64,000 nt of DNA, from positions 1 through 64,000 of the forward strand of contig NZ_JBAKHX010000009.1 in assembly GCF_036906915.1 (NCBI RefSeq). Direction: 5' to 3'. The notes under the pieces are model-generated. The model did no database searches. It saw only the letters and a program-made list of their open reading frames with translations, and was not told the DNA's origin. A program made the position numbers and the translations under genes. This DNA is from Phytohabitans sp036906915. GTDB lineage: Bacteria > Actinomycetota > Actinomycetes > Mycobacteriales > Micromonosporaceae. Positions 33,900 through 43,153 of this stretch are shown piece after piece. Within the stretch, counting starts at the first letter, position 1; each line of letters starts with the position of its first letter.

Positions 33900-34789
33900 T
33901 GTTGGCCACGGCACCAAGGGAGACCAGCGTGGACAGCACGCAGTACGACGAGATCGACCGCCCCTTCTGGGTAGACGGTTCGCGGCGGATGACCGGCCCA
34001 ACGGTGGCGGGCATTTACGACGCGTTGCTGGGCGGTGGTCACAACACCGAGAGGGAGCGGTGCGAGGCCGAGAAGATCACAGTTGTCGACCCGCGGGCGC
34101 CGCTGGTGGCCCAGACGAACCGTGCCTTCCTCAACCGGGCGGTGGGTGCCTTGGCGCAGATGGGGGTGCGCCAGTTCATCGATCTCGGCTCAGGCTTTCC
34201 CACGCAGGGCAGCGTCCACGAAGTCGCGCAGGCCGTGGCGCCTGACGCGCGGGTCGTCTACGTCGACATCGACCCGGTGGCGGTCGCTTTCGCCCGCGAG
34301 TTACTGCTGGACAATCCGAATGCGTCTGCGATCCCCGGTGACCTACGGCGCCCCGACCAGTTGTTGTTCCGGCTCACCGACCCGCGTCTGCCGGTCGACC
34401 TCAACCAACCGGCCGCGCTGCTGATGGTTGCCGTCCTGCACTTCGAGCACGACACAGACCCCTACGCGTTGGTCGAACAGTACGTTCGCGCGCTCCGCGG
34501 CGGCAGCTTCCTGGTCTTCTCGCACCTGGCGAAGGAGTCGTTCGGGGCCGATGAGGTGGCCCGGGTGCGGCAGCAGTACGCCGCGGCGGGCCAGGCACCG
34601 CCGGTGGTTCGCACCCATGACGAGGTCGCCCGGTTCTTCGACGGTCTGGAGATGGTGGAGCCGGGGTTGGTGTATGCGCCCCAGTGGCGCCCGACCCAGG
34701 CGGACGTGCCGTGGGAGTTTCCCGACGATGCACGGCGGTCCGGCACGCACGTCGGTGTCGGCTGCAAGACGGGTCAGGCGGGTGGTTGA
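33899..34789 (+). CDS. SAM-dependent methyltransferase (Methyltransf_19/DUF574 type)
   Basis: A 296-residue protein with the family's N-terminal RMTGPTVAGIYDALLGGGHNTERER and the SAM motif FIDLGSGFPTQGSVHEVAQ (about 100-118), then VVYVDIDPVAVAFAR. This actinomycete-specific family, abundant in Streptomyces, has no firmly known substrate. Start ATG 33899 overlaps the preceding stop (TGATG). Confidence 0.92.
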   Translation: MLATAPRETSVDSTQYDEIDRPFWVDGSRRMTGPTVAGIYDALLGGGHNTERERCEAEKITVVDPRAPLVAQTNRAFLNRAVGALAQMGVRQFIDLGSGFPTQGSVHEVAQAVAPDARVVYVDIDPVAVAFARELLLDNPNASAIPGDLRRPDQLLFRLTDPRLPVDLNQPAALLMVAVLHFEHDTDPYALVEQYVRALRGGSFLVFSHLAKESFGADEVARVRQQYAAAGQAPPVVRTHDEVARFFDGLEMVEPGLVYAPQWRPTQADVPWEFPDDARRSGTHVGVGCKTGQAGG

Positions 34790-34790
34790 G

Positions 34791-36137
34791 GTGTGCGGAC
34801 GAACCCGCCGCTGGCTGGCATACCTGGTAGCCGCCTTTTGTATCGCCGCGGCTGGTTGCACGGTGCCGAGCCTCTCACCGCCTGAGCGGTCACCCGGCGT
34901 GGTACGGCTGCCATCCCTGCCGAACGTGCGATCCGGGGTTTGGTCGGCCCGGATCGTGTCGAAGGGGTACTTCGATCGGTTTGGGCAGGTTGGGCAGGTG
35001 CTGGTGTACCGCGATGGCAGCGACCTGGTGGCCGCCGACCGGTCTACCGGGGTAGCCAGGTGGCGGCGTGCGGTGCCCGGCCTCCTACGGATCGTCTCGG
35101 GTCTGCTCGTGCTCGTGGCCGAGGCGCAGCTGGGCAGCGATGCCGGCTCGGTCGAGGTCATCGACCCGGCGACCGGCGCGACCCGGTGGCGGGTCACCGG
35201 GCATATACAGCAGGTCCATGTGCTCCAGGACGCTGTGTACGAGACCACCTGCCAGCTGGCTCCGAGCAATTTGGGGCGCGGCTGCACCACCACCGCTAGG
35301 GAGGTTCGCGACGGCCGGGTCCGCTGGTCCGCACGGGGCGTCGGCCTGTCGGGGGACTTGATCGGCCCTGCGGTTCCCGACGTGCCGCCCGGGCAGCGAT
35401 ACCTGCCGGTCTACGGTGACCGCACTGAAGCCCTGATCGACACCACGAATGGGCGGGTCCTGCGCGCCGCCGCGCGGACGGGGACGTCCTGGTACGAATT
35501 CGCCGCTGGACCCGTTCTGGTGACCACCGACCATGACCCGCCTGATAGTGATTCGGCCTGCACGATCACCGTGTCCGCGATCGACGTTCGAACGGGCGCC
35601 CGGGCGTGGGCGCACCCCCTCTACAGTGGCCGGCGCGCCGACGGCACGTGCGCCAAGCGGCTGGCCGACCACGAGAATCAGGACAGAGTCGTCATCGGCG
35701 CTGGCACGTGGATCGCGGCCGCGACCTCGACCGGCCGGCCGCAAGCTGTCGACCTGAAGACGGGGCGCCCGCTATGGACGGGCAGCGAACCAGGGATCCC
35801 GATCGACGGCACCGATCGAGCCATCCTCGTGCGCAGGCAGGCTGATGCCGGCGGCATCGCGATGCTCGACGCGCGAACCGGTGCCCTGCGGTGGACCGCA
35901 CCCGACCCCGGCCTATCGGGTAGGTCGGTGAGCTGGCACACCGCTGTCTCCCAGCGGCTGGTCGCTGTAACCGGCGCGGTCGGTGACCGGCCACGAGTCG
36001 TCGTCTATGAGGCGATGACCGGGCGGCAGCTGGGGGTGTGGCCGGGATGGCTGCATGGGGTGGGGGAGGACTGGGTCGCGGTCACCCATGACGGACGCAA
36101 CGACGACACCATCACGCTTGACGTGATCTCGATCTGA
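34791..36137 (+). CDS. Lipoprotein with PQQ-like beta-propeller
   Basis: A 448-residue putative lipoprotein: basic start, hydrophobic helix and lipobox AAAGC at about residue 24, then repeated blades with W-motifs such as VAADRSTGVARWRR, EVIDPATGATRWRV, VDLKTGRPLWTG and MLDARTGALRWTA. These are PQQ/quinoprotein-like repeats used for binding rather than catalysis here. The GTG at 34791 follows the methyltransferase stop immediately; GTGs at 34782 and 34785 are alternatives. It includes one GATGCC...GGCATC element. Confidence 0.85.
   Translation: MCGRTRRWLAYLVAAFCIAAAGCTVPSLSPPERSPGVVRLPSLPNVRSGVWSARIVSKGYFDRFGQVGQVLVYRDGSDLVAADRSTGVARWRRAVPGLLRIVSGLLVLVAEAQLGSDAGSVEVIDPATGATRWRVTGHIQQVHVLQDAVYETTCQLAPSNLGRGCTTTAREVRDGRVRWSARGVGLSGDLIGPAVPDVPPGQRYLPVYGDRTEALIDTTNGRVLRAAARTGTSWYEFAAGPVLVTTDHDPPDSDSACTITVSAIDVRTGARAWAHPLYSGRRADGTCAKRLADHENQDRVVIGAGTWIAAATSTGRPQAVDLKTGRPLWTGSEPGIPIDGTDRAILVRRQADAGGIAMLDARTGALRWTAPDPGLSGRSVSWHTAVSQRLVAVTGAVGDRPRVVVYEAMTGRQLGVWPGWLHGVGEDWVAVTHDGRNDDTITLDVISI
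35844..35858. repeat. GATGCCGGCGGCATC element, copy 3
   Basis: Exact copy of the 15-bp interrupted palindrome inside the propeller gene, encoding part of QADAGGIAML. Confidence 0.7.
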
Positions 36138-36222
36138 ACTGGTCGAACTTTTCCGGGAGCCGCAGATCGCCAGGCTCCGCTAACTGTTCGCGCGATTTGG
36201 ACAAGTTCTGGAGAGGGATTAC

Positions 36223-36861
36223 ATGAACAACTTTTTCGCGGCTGTGAGTCACCGCTGGCCAGCTGGCCGTCGGGACTACCACTGGCACATCCTGCCGCCT
36301 CGCCATGCCGCCGACGCTCTGGTCGAGCCGTACCTGCCATTGACCGGCGGTGTTGGACTCGCACGCGTGCGCCCGGAATGGATCCACGTAACGGTGCTGC
36401 ACTCCGCCCCGGTCGTCGACCTAGACCGGGCAGTTTTAGAGCGGATCGTGGACCGGGCCAGGGCCGAGTGCGCACACATTCCGGTGTTCGACCTGACCCT
36501 GGATCGCCCGGATCTCGGCCCGGTGGCCGTCGAATGCCCCGGCCGGCCCGGCGGACCCGCCCGGCGGCTCTGGCAGCTTCTGGCTGACATCACCACGGCG
36601 GAGACCGATGGTCAGTACACGACCCGACCCGAGGTCTACTATCCACACGCCTCAATCGCTTATGCGACCGCTGACGGCATCGATTCACGCTCGATGGCGG
36701 TATGGCTGTCCGATTGCGACGCTCAACCAGTCACCTTCCGAGTAGACCGCGTATCGCTGGTCGCGCAAAGCCATGACGGGCAGCACATCACATGGTCCCC
36801 CGTCCTGGACGTGAACCTGGCGCCGGCCTCGGTAGACGAACCATCAGCGGAGAGTCGATGA
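36223..36861 (+). CDS. 2H phosphoesterase (2'-5' RNA ligase-like)
   Basis: A 212-residue protein with the two HxT/Sx motifs of the 2H phosphoesterase superfamily: HVTV (about residue 55) and HASIAY (about 145). Members include 2'-5' RNA ligase/ThpR, cyclic phosphodiesterases and enzymes that cleave 2'-5' or cyclic oligonucleotides. GGAGAGG precedes the ATG. It lies directly in front of a STAND NTPase, a Nudix gene and a helicase, all on the same strand. Confidence 0.88.
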   Translation: MNNFFAAVSHRWPAGRRDYHWHILPPRHAADALVEPYLPLTGGVGLARVRPEWIHVTVLHSAPVVDLDRAVLERIVDRARAECAHIPVFDLTLDRPDLGPVAVECPGRPGGPARRLWQLLADITTAETDGQYTTRPEVYYPHASIAYATADGIDSRSMAVWLSDCDAQPVTFRVDRVSLVAQSHDGQHITWSPVLDVNLAPASVDEPSAESR

Positions 36862-36883
36862 GTGTGATTGTGGTGGTGGTGCC

Positions 36884-39112
36884 GTGATAGACGAGTACCT
36901 GCTCGCGGCTGTGGTGTCCACACTCGTCGGTGCCACCGTCGAGCGGCTCGGCGAGGCAGGGCGGATTCTGGTGGGCCGGCTGCGTCGTCGGGCCCGTGAG
37001 GATCCGCAGACCGCGGCCGTGCTGGAGGGCGCCCGCGCATTACCCCATGATCAGGCGCTCATCGCGGCGCGTACCGCGCTGGCGCGGCTGGCGGCCGCGG
37101 CACCGGACGTGGCGGACCTGGTGGTGCAGGTGGGAACTCAGCTGCCGGGGCCGCGGCAGCTACCGCTCGCGCCGGCGCGGTGGGTGGACCGTGCCGGCGA
37201 GCTCGCCGCCGTCCTTCATGCGATACGCGACGGGCAGCGGCGGCTGGTGATCAGTGGGCTGCCCGGCGTCGGCAAGAGTGCCCTGGCGCTGCGCGCGGCC
37301 GCTCAGGTGTGCACCGAAATGGGCATGGCGCCGGATGGGCAGCTGTATCTCGACCTCACCGGGCCCCAGCCGCTGCCTATCGAGGAGGCGCTGGGCCAGC
37401 TCCTGCGTTCGCTGCGCGTGCCGGCGGATCAGGTCCCGAGCACCGTCGCGGAGCAGGCGGCGCTGTGGCGGACGGTGACCACCGATCGCCGGCTACTGAT
37501 GGTCTTGGACGGCGCCCACTCGCCAGAGCATGTGCGGCCGCTGCTGCCCGCGTCCAACGACTGCGTGGTCTTGGTCACCGCCCGCACCCGGCTGCCCGAG
37601 CTGGCGGTCGACGGCGCTCACGCCATACACCTGGCGCCGCTCGCGCACACCGACGCGATCGATCTATTGAGGCAGTTCCTCGGCGACGCTCGGGTCCGGC
37701 AAGACCTGGCCGCTGCCGAGGACCTGGTGCGCGTCTGCGGCGGTCTGCCACACGCGGTGACCCTCACGGCCGCCCGCCTCGCAGCCCATCCCCGTTGGTC
37801 TATTCGTGATCTCGTGCCGATCCACCAGGATCTGCAATCTTTTGGGGGAGTACCCTCGATGGCTTTCGCCCTAGACATGGCGTACCGGGGTTTGTCGCCG
37901 GACGCGGCGCGCTGCTTTCGGCTCTTGGCGCTGCACCCCGGCAGCGAGTTCGGGTCAAAGGTCGCCGCCGCCGCGCTGACCACCGCACGCGACACCGCTG
38001 TTGCTCTGCTCGATGAGCTCGAAGCGGCTGACCTGCTGGAGCAGCCGGTGCCGGGACGCTGGCGCTACCCGCAGAGCGCCCGAGAGTACGCCCTGATCGC
38101 GGCCACCGACGACCCGGACCGGCGGCAGGCCCGGGAACGGATCATCCGCTGGTATCTGATGATGGCGCTCGCATCCGCGCGGCTACTGACTCCTTACATG
38201 CGGCATCTGACCTCGATCGCGCGGGAGCTTGCGCCGGCGCCGATGCCGGTCTCCGGTCGCGCCGACGCCCTGGGATGGCTGGAGCAGGAGAGGCTCAACC
38301 TGGTTGCAGCCGTTACCGAGAGCGCGCAGTGGTCGCCCCGATTGGCATGGCAGCTGGCCCACGTGATGTGGCCGCTGTTTCACCTCAACCGCCATCACCG
38401 GGACCGGGAATGGATTGACCAGGTAGCGGTCCAGTGCGCCCGCCAGCTCGGCGATCCCCAACTGGCCGACGCGCTGACCAGGCAAGGCTGGGGCCAGTTC
38501 GACCGCGGCGACCTCACCGGAGCCGCTGCCACTTTCAGCGAAGCGCTGCTGTTGGCGGAGCGACTCGACGACGCGACCCGTGCCGGCGCCGCACTAGACG
38601 GACTGGGCAACACGCGGCTAGCCCAGGCCAACACGAACGCCGCCCACGATCTGTTCGCCCACCAGTTGGCCTTGGCCGAGGAGCAGGCCGAGACGCGCCC
38701 GATCGCGATGGCCCTGCACAACCTCGGCAAGGCCGACGCTGCAGCCGGCCAGATCCAGCAAGCCGCCCAGTACCTGGAAGGCGCCCTAGCGTTGTTCGCC
38801 GACCTGGGAGACCTCGACCATTACAACGAGGCTCTAACCGCCATCAACTACGCCCGGGCGCTGGTCGACGCCGGCCATACCGACAAGGCCAGCAAGCTCC
38901 TCGACGATGCATTGGCCCGCATGACGGCACTCGCCTCGCCACGAGGACAAGCGCTCGCGCATTGGATTCTCGGCCAGATCGCGCACCGTAGCGGCCGCAT
39001 CGACCAAGCGATTGACCATCTGACATCCGCACGAGACCTGTTCGACCGGCTTGGCGACCGGGAAACCGAGACGGTAACGCGGTTGCTTTCCAACATCGAG
39101 GGCAAGCCATGA
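36884..39112 (+). CDS. STAND NTPase with TPR sensor (NB-ARC type)
   Basis: A 742-residue protein: a short helical N-terminal region (1-85, with a hydrophobic first 20 residues), a P-loop NTPase with Walker A GLPGVGKSA (about 125-133), Walker B RRLLMVLDGA, a sensor-like VLVTARTRLPEL and GLPHAVTL, a winged-helix-like part and tetratricopeptide repeats at about 500-742. STAND proteins are ligand-triggered switches used in transcriptional control and in Avs/NLR-like defence. No effector domain is obvious. GTG 36884 is the likely start; several GTGs lie just before it. Confidence 0.9.
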   Translation: MIDEYLLAAVVSTLVGATVERLGEAGRILVGRLRRRAREDPQTAAVLEGARALPHDQALIAARTALARLAAAAPDVADLVVQVGTQLPGPRQLPLAPARWVDRAGELAAVLHAIRDGQRRLVISGLPGVGKSALALRAAAQVCTEMGMAPDGQLYLDLTGPQPLPIEEALGQLLRSLRVPADQVPSTVAEQAALWRTVTTDRRLLMVLDGAHSPEHVRPLLPASNDCVVLVTARTRLPELAVDGAHAIHLAPLAHTDAIDLLRQFLGDARVRQDLAAAEDLVRVCGGLPHAVTLTAARLAAHPRWSIRDLVPIHQDLQSFGGVPSMAFALDMAYRGLSPDAARCFRLLALHPGSEFGSKVAAAALTTARDTAVALLDELEAADLLEQPVPGRWRYPQSAREYALIAATDDPDRRQARERIIRWYLMMALASARLLTPYMRHLTSIARELAPAPMPVSGRADALGWLEQERLNLVAAVTESAQWSPRLAWQLAHVMWPLFHLNRHHRDREWIDQVAVQCARQLGDPQLADALTRQGWGQFDRGDLTGAAATFSEALLLAERLDDATRAGAALDGLGNTRLAQANTNAAHDLFAHQLALAEEQAETRPIAMALHNLGKADAAAGQIQQAAQYLEGALALFADLGDLDHYNEALTAINYARALVDAGHTDKASKLLDDALARMTALASPRGQALAHWILGQIAHRSGRIDQAIDHLTSARDLFDRLGDRETETVTRLLSNIEGKP

Positions 39113-39786
39113 GCTCGGTCAGCGATCGGCCCGGGCGGGAGCGGGACCTCGAGCAGGCCGTGGTGCGCACCGTGGTCGGCGTTCTCGCCGACGCGGGCGT
39201 CGAGGCCGTGGTGCGCCTGCTGTGGCCGCCAGAACCCCACAGCGAAAAGGCCGAGGATGTGGTGCTGTACCAGGGGGGCCGCGTGGATGTATGCGTGCGG
39301 CGCCATCCAGGAGCCGGCGTCGATGGCTACGTCTACACCCGCTGGTACGGCGATAGGCCCATCGTCGCTGTGCTGCCATTCCGAGGCCTGCCGGTTGGCG
39401 GGTGGGAGGTGTTGCTGACCGACGAGGTCGTGCCGGCCTGGCACGGGCAGGGACTGTCGGCCATCACCGGTACGCCTGAATCCGCCGATCCGGTAGACGA
39501 CGCGGTGCGGGAGTTAGCCGAGGAGACCGGCTACGAGGTCGCCGCCGACGAGCTGATCTCACTCGGTCACGTCTACGCCAGCAAGGGTTCCTCCAGCCGC
39601 TACGTCATGTACGCCGTAGATGTGACCGAGTGCGAGCCCGGCGTTGCGACCGGCGACGGCAGCCCGATTGAATCGGCCGCTACCCCTGTGTGGGTGCACG
39701 TCGACGCCGTATGGAAGGTGCGGCACAGCGTGGTCCACACGATGGTGGACCGCCTCGCGAGGCGAATGGCCAGCGACTTACCGTGA
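39109..39786 (+). CDS. Nudix hydrolase
   Basis: A 225-residue protein with an N-terminal extension of about 60 residues and a Nudix box around residues 121-142 ending VRELAEETGYEV. Within the box, Asp replaces the first conserved Glu, while REL-EE-G is intact. It overlaps the STAND gene by 4 nt, so the two are cotranslated. Nudix enzymes hydrolyse nucleoside diphosphates linked to another group (NAD, ADP-ribose, NTPs); with a STAND switch it could be the effector or a detoxifying partner. Confidence 0.88.
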   Translation: MSSVSDRPGRERDLEQAVVRTVVGVLADAGVEAVVRLLWPPEPHSEKAEDVVLYQGGRVDVCVRRHPGAGVDGYVYTRWYGDRPIVAVLPFRGLPVGGWEVLLTDEVVPAWHGQGLSAITGTPESADPVDDAVRELAEETGYEVAADELISLGHVYASKGSSSRYVMYAVDVTECEPGVATGDGSPIESAATPVWVHVDAVWKVRHSVVHTMVDRLARRMASDLP

Positions 39787-39942
39787 CCGTTCAACAGCAT
39801 CCGCTTGCCCAGCCGTCGCCGCGTAGGAAGCCCGTGCTCAAGGGACCCGATTGCCGGCCGCGCCAGTCCTGCTGCCTCCAGCGCGGCCTGGCTGCGGCCT
39901 CCAACCGCAGGAGCCGTTGGCGGATCGGGTGGAGGGACTTAC

Positions 39943-42435
39943 ATGCTGCGCGATAGCCGCGGCCGACCTGAACGAAGCGGCCAGGGCCCGGCGGTGGCGC
40001 TGTGGCCGCATCAGCGCCAAGCGATACGCGCGATCCTCTCGGGTGCACGGGACGGCGAGCGGAGCACGTTGGTCTCGGCGTGCGGTACGGGTAAGACGTT
40101 GACTGCCGCCGAGGTGTCCCGCCGGATAGCGCCCACAGCCCCTGTGTCGTACTTCGTTCCGACGGTCGAGCTGTTGGCCCAGACCGTACGGGAGTGGATC
40201 GCCTACCTAGGCCGATCTGCTGGTCGGGTGATCGCGGTGTGCGAGGGGCGCGAGGTGCGTCACGCCGGCTGGGGTGCGGCTGATGGCTTGGCTGCCTTGG
40301 GTGTGCTGGTCACCACGGACGCCGCGCGGCTGGCGGCCGAGCTGGTCGACGACCGGGTGACCGTTTTCGCCACCTACGCCAGCCTGCCCGTTATCCAAGA
40401 AGCTCACGCGCGGCACAATGCCCGGGCCTGGGAGCTGGTGGTGGTGGACGAGGCGCACCGCACGGCCGGTAGGGAGGGGAAGGCGTGGGCCGCGGTGCAC
40501 GACGACTCGGCGGTCGCGGCGCGGCGCCGGCTGTACATGACTGCCACGCCCCGGATCGTCACCGGCAAAGGTCCGACCATCAGCATGGATGACGAGAAGG
40601 TCTTCGGGCCGGTGGTGCACCGGCTCACCTTCGCCAAGGCCATCCAGTTGGGTTTGTTGGCCGACTATCGCCTCGTGGCCGCGATCGTGACGGATGCGGA
40701 GCTGGCGGCCCTTACCGAGCGAGAGGTATTGACGCTCGATGGCCGGCCGGTTCCGGCACGGATGCTGGCCGCGCAGATCGCTCTGGCCCGGGCGGTCGGC
40801 GATTACGACCTGCGTCGGTTGATCACCTACCACTCGCGGATCGCTGCTGCCACGCGGTTCGCTGCCACCCTGCCGAATGCGCTTTCCCTGCTGCCGAGTT
40901 CGGAGCGGGGAGACCGACCGGTGGCGGCGTGGGCGGTCAGTGGTCGCTCCACCGGCCAACATCGCAGGCTGGTGCTGGATAGCCTGCGCGCACCTGGCGA
41001 GCGCACGGTCGTGGCGGCCAATGCCAAGGTCTTCGGCGAGGGGATCGATGTACCGGCCCTGGATGCGGTGATGTTCGGCGACGCCAAGCAGTCCACTGTG
41101 GATGTGGTGCAGGCGGTGGGCCGGACGTTGCGCAAGGGCGACGACCCGGCGAAGGTCGCCACCGTCCTCGTGCCGGTCCTGACTACTGAAGAAGACCTGG
41201 CCGCTGAACGGTTCGATAGGGCTTGGGACGGGGTCTGGCAGGTGGTGCGCGCCTTGCGTGCACACGACGAGCGGCTCGATACACACGTGGAGAGTGCCCG
41301 AGCGTCCCGCAGCGGATCTACTGGGGCGGGCAAGGCCCGTGAGCTGCCCTGGCTGGTGGCCACCGGTCGGCAGGTGCCGGCCGGCTTCGCCGGCCGGGTC
41401 CGGCTACAGGCGGCGCAGTTGTTCGCCACCGCGTGGCAGGACAGCTACGAGGTCGCGGCGCGCTTCTACGCCGAACACGGCCACTTGATCCCACCCAACA
41501 CCGACGAGCACTACCGGTTGTGGAAGTGGCTGATCAAGCAGCGGTGGTCGCGCCGGCATGGCCTGCTCTCCAAAGAGCAGATTGAGATGCTGGACAAGAT
41601 CGGCATGATTTGGGACACCGCGGAAGCGACCTGGCAGCGGCAACTCGCCGAGCTGCGAGACTGGTACGCGGAACACCGCAGCCTGCCACCGCCGGGAACG
41701 CCGGGCGAGCGCTGGGTGCGCCACCAACGGCAGCTGTACAGCGACGGCGACCTGCTGCGCCATCGTGCGGCTGCTCTGCAGGCCGTGGGCATTGACCTGG
41801 ATCCATTTCGCACGGCTTGGGAGCGTTTCGTCGCGGCCGCCGAACAGTACCGCCTGGACCATGGTGACTTGCTCGTGCCCACGAAATGGCGCACCCCTGA
41901 CGGCTACGGGCTTGGTGAGGCGGTCGGTCGGGTCCGGCAGCAGTACCGGAAGGGACGTCTACCGGCCGACCGGGTGAGGACCGCCGAACGGCTTGGCATG
42001 GTGTGGAACCCGTATGAGGAGCGTCGGCAGAGAGGGCTCGCCGAGGCCCGTGCGTACCACGCCGAGCACGGGCACCTTCGCGTCCCCGTCGAGTACATCG
42101 CACCGAGCGGATTCAAGTTCGGCACATGGCTGTCTACCCGACGCCAGGAATACCGGCAGGGATGCCGGGACGAAAGCTGGGTCGCCGTGTTGAACGCCCT
42201 CGACCCCCAATGGGCCAGCTACACCCGACACGGCGAACGGGCTCCAACTCATGAACCCACACCGCCGCCACCACCGCGACCACCCGCCGCGCCCGCGGTG
42301 GTGTTCCTCCCGCAACAGCAAGTTGATCAACCGGGGAAAGTGGGCGCGAACAGCAAGGCGAGAGTGATGCCGGCGGCATCAGGCAGTGGCGGAGTGCTAC
42401 CAGCGATCAACCCGTTTTCCGTCGAAACCGAATAG
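39943..42435 (+). CDS. SF2 DEAD/DEAH helicase with helicase-associated repeats
   Basis: An 830-residue protein. The helicase core occupies about 1-450: motif I ACGTGKT (about 45), motif II VVVDEAHR (about 166), motif III MTATP (about 199) and motif VI QAVGRTLRKG (about 389). The second half holds several helicase-associated (HA) repeats with the pattern W...L...YxxxHGHL.P, likely nucleic-acid binding. The ATG at 39943 has GGAGGGA upstream; the longer frame adds Ser/Arg filler. The C-terminus is Pro-rich and contains a GATGCC...GGCATC element. Confidence 0.92.
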   Translation: MLRDSRGRPERSGQGPAVALWPHQRQAIRAILSGARDGERSTLVSACGTGKTLTAAEVSRRIAPTAPVSYFVPTVELLAQTVREWIAYLGRSAGRVIAVCEGREVRHAGWGAADGLAALGVLVTTDAARLAAELVDDRVTVFATYASLPVIQEAHARHNARAWELVVVDEAHRTAGREGKAWAAVHDDSAVAARRRLYMTATPRIVTGKGPTISMDDEKVFGPVVHRLTFAKAIQLGLLADYRLVAAIVTDAELAALTEREVLTLDGRPVPARMLAAQIALARAVGDYDLRRLITYHSRIAAATRFAATLPNALSLLPSSERGDRPVAAWAVSGRSTGQHRRLVLDSLRAPGERTVVAANAKVFGEGIDVPALDAVMFGDAKQSTVDVVQAVGRTLRKGDDPAKVATVLVPVLTTEEDLAAERFDRAWDGVWQVVRALRAHDERLDTHVESARASRSGSTGAGKARELPWLVATGRQVPAGFAGRVRLQAAQLFATAWQDSYEVAARFYAEHGHLIPPNTDEHYRLWKWLIKQRWSRRHGLLSKEQIEMLDKIGMIWDTAEATWQRQLAELRDWYAEHRSLPPPGTPGERWVRHQRQLYSDGDLLRHRAAALQAVGIDLDPFRTAWERFVAAAEQYRLDHGDLLVPTKWRTPDGYGLGEAVGRVRQQYRKGRLPADRVRTAERLGMVWNPYEERRQRGLAEARAYHAEHGHLRVPVEYIAPSGFKFGTWLSTRRQEYRQGCRDESWVAVLNALDPQWASYTRHGERAPTHEPTPPPPPRPPAAPAVVFLPQQQVDQPGKVGANSKARVMPAASGSGGVLPAINPFSVETE
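42366..42380. repeat. GATGCCGGCGGCATC element, copy 4
   Basis: Exact copy of the 15-bp interrupted palindrome within the last codons of the helicase gene; a one-mismatch copy lies at 62470 in the recombinase gene. Confidence 0.7.
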
Positions 42436-42450
42436 GGAAGGGGCCCCGTG

Positions 42451-42612
42451 ATGGACATCAATGACATGTTCGACGTCGCGGCGTCAGTCGGCGGTGGCCG
42501 CCGCCCGGCGCCAGCTCATTGGCGTCCCAGAAGAGCAGTGGCCGGTGCCGGGCGCTCGGCGGAGGCCACCGCGCACATCGAGACCCGCTCGGCGGCCTGG
42601 ATGGCCGCGTGA
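42451..42612 (+). CDS. Small 53-residue protein
   Basis: An ATG at 42451 (or GTG at 42448), preceded by AGGGAAGGGG, opens a frame of 53 codons beginning MDINDMFDVAASVGGG. It sits 15 bp after the helicase stop and 44 bp before the next gene, so it is probably part of the same transcript. Ala/Arg-rich with no recognisable family. Confidence 0.5.
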   Translation: MDINDMFDVAASVGGGRRPAPAHWRPRRAVAGAGRSAEATAHIETRSAAWMAA

Positions 42613-42656
42613 ACTGACACAAGACTCATTGATCATTTCGGGAGAGGACCGCCACT

Positions 42657-43067
42657 GTGCAGCCAGACAACGACAATTGGCACAACTCGCGCAGCTGGGA
42701 GGACGAGATACTCGGACTGGAGATTGGCGTCACCCTCGTGGAGGGCCACACCATGCCAGCCGTATGGGTACGCTCCGTAACGGGCTTGACACGCGGTGTG
42801 GCTCTTTGTGGCACGTTCGAAGGCGCGGACCTATTGATCGACACCTTCCGGCGCATGCTGCAGGGACCGAACCGGACGCCGCAGCAGGTCGCAGAGGTGC
42901 TTGTAGGCCACAGCGCCGACGGACAATGCGAGCCCTGCGGCGAAGCCGCTGCCGCGATCGAAGGTGGCGCAAGTCCAATCGACGTGACCGGCATGCGATG
43001 TGGTTGGGCGCAGCAGCGGCACGCTGCCTTGGACGCGCTGCTGGCCGCGGAGTCCCCTGGCCGCTAG
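42657..43067 (+). CDS. Unknown 136-residue protein
   Basis: A protein starting at GTG 42657 behind GGGAGAGGA. It begins with a polar stretch and contains LIDTFRRMLQGPNRTPQQVAEV and a CxxC pair (QCEPCGEA), possibly a partial metal site. No family recognised. It is the last gene before a strong terminator and follows the helicase in the same direction. Confidence 0.6.
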   Translation: MQPDNDNWHNSRSWEDEILGLEIGVTLVEGHTMPAVWVRSVTGLTRGVALCGTFEGADLLIDTFRRMLQGPNRTPQQVAEVLVGHSADGQCEPCGEAAAAIEGGASPIDVTGMRCGWAQQRHAALDALLAAESPGR

Positions 43068-43104
43068 TTGCCACAAACAGTCATGAGGCGAGTCTCGTGG
43101 CGTT

Positions 43105-43149
43105 CGGCGTCACACGACGGCGATACCGCATCACAGTCGTGTGACGCCG
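43105..43149. terminator. Bidirectional terminator hairpin
   Basis: Perfect 14-bp arms (CGGCGTCACACGAC and its complement) with a 17-nt loop. It lies 38 bp after the + strand gene ending at 43067 and 5 bp after the minus-strand mini-ORF ending at 43154, so it could serve both. Confidence 0.75.
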
Positions 43150-43153
43150 CGAG

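Noticed and set aside
39943..42435. TtrA-type telomere helicase marking a linear replicon end.
   Set aside because: The helicase-associated repeats indicate a different helicase group, and no telomere-like palindromes or terminal protein genes are nearby.
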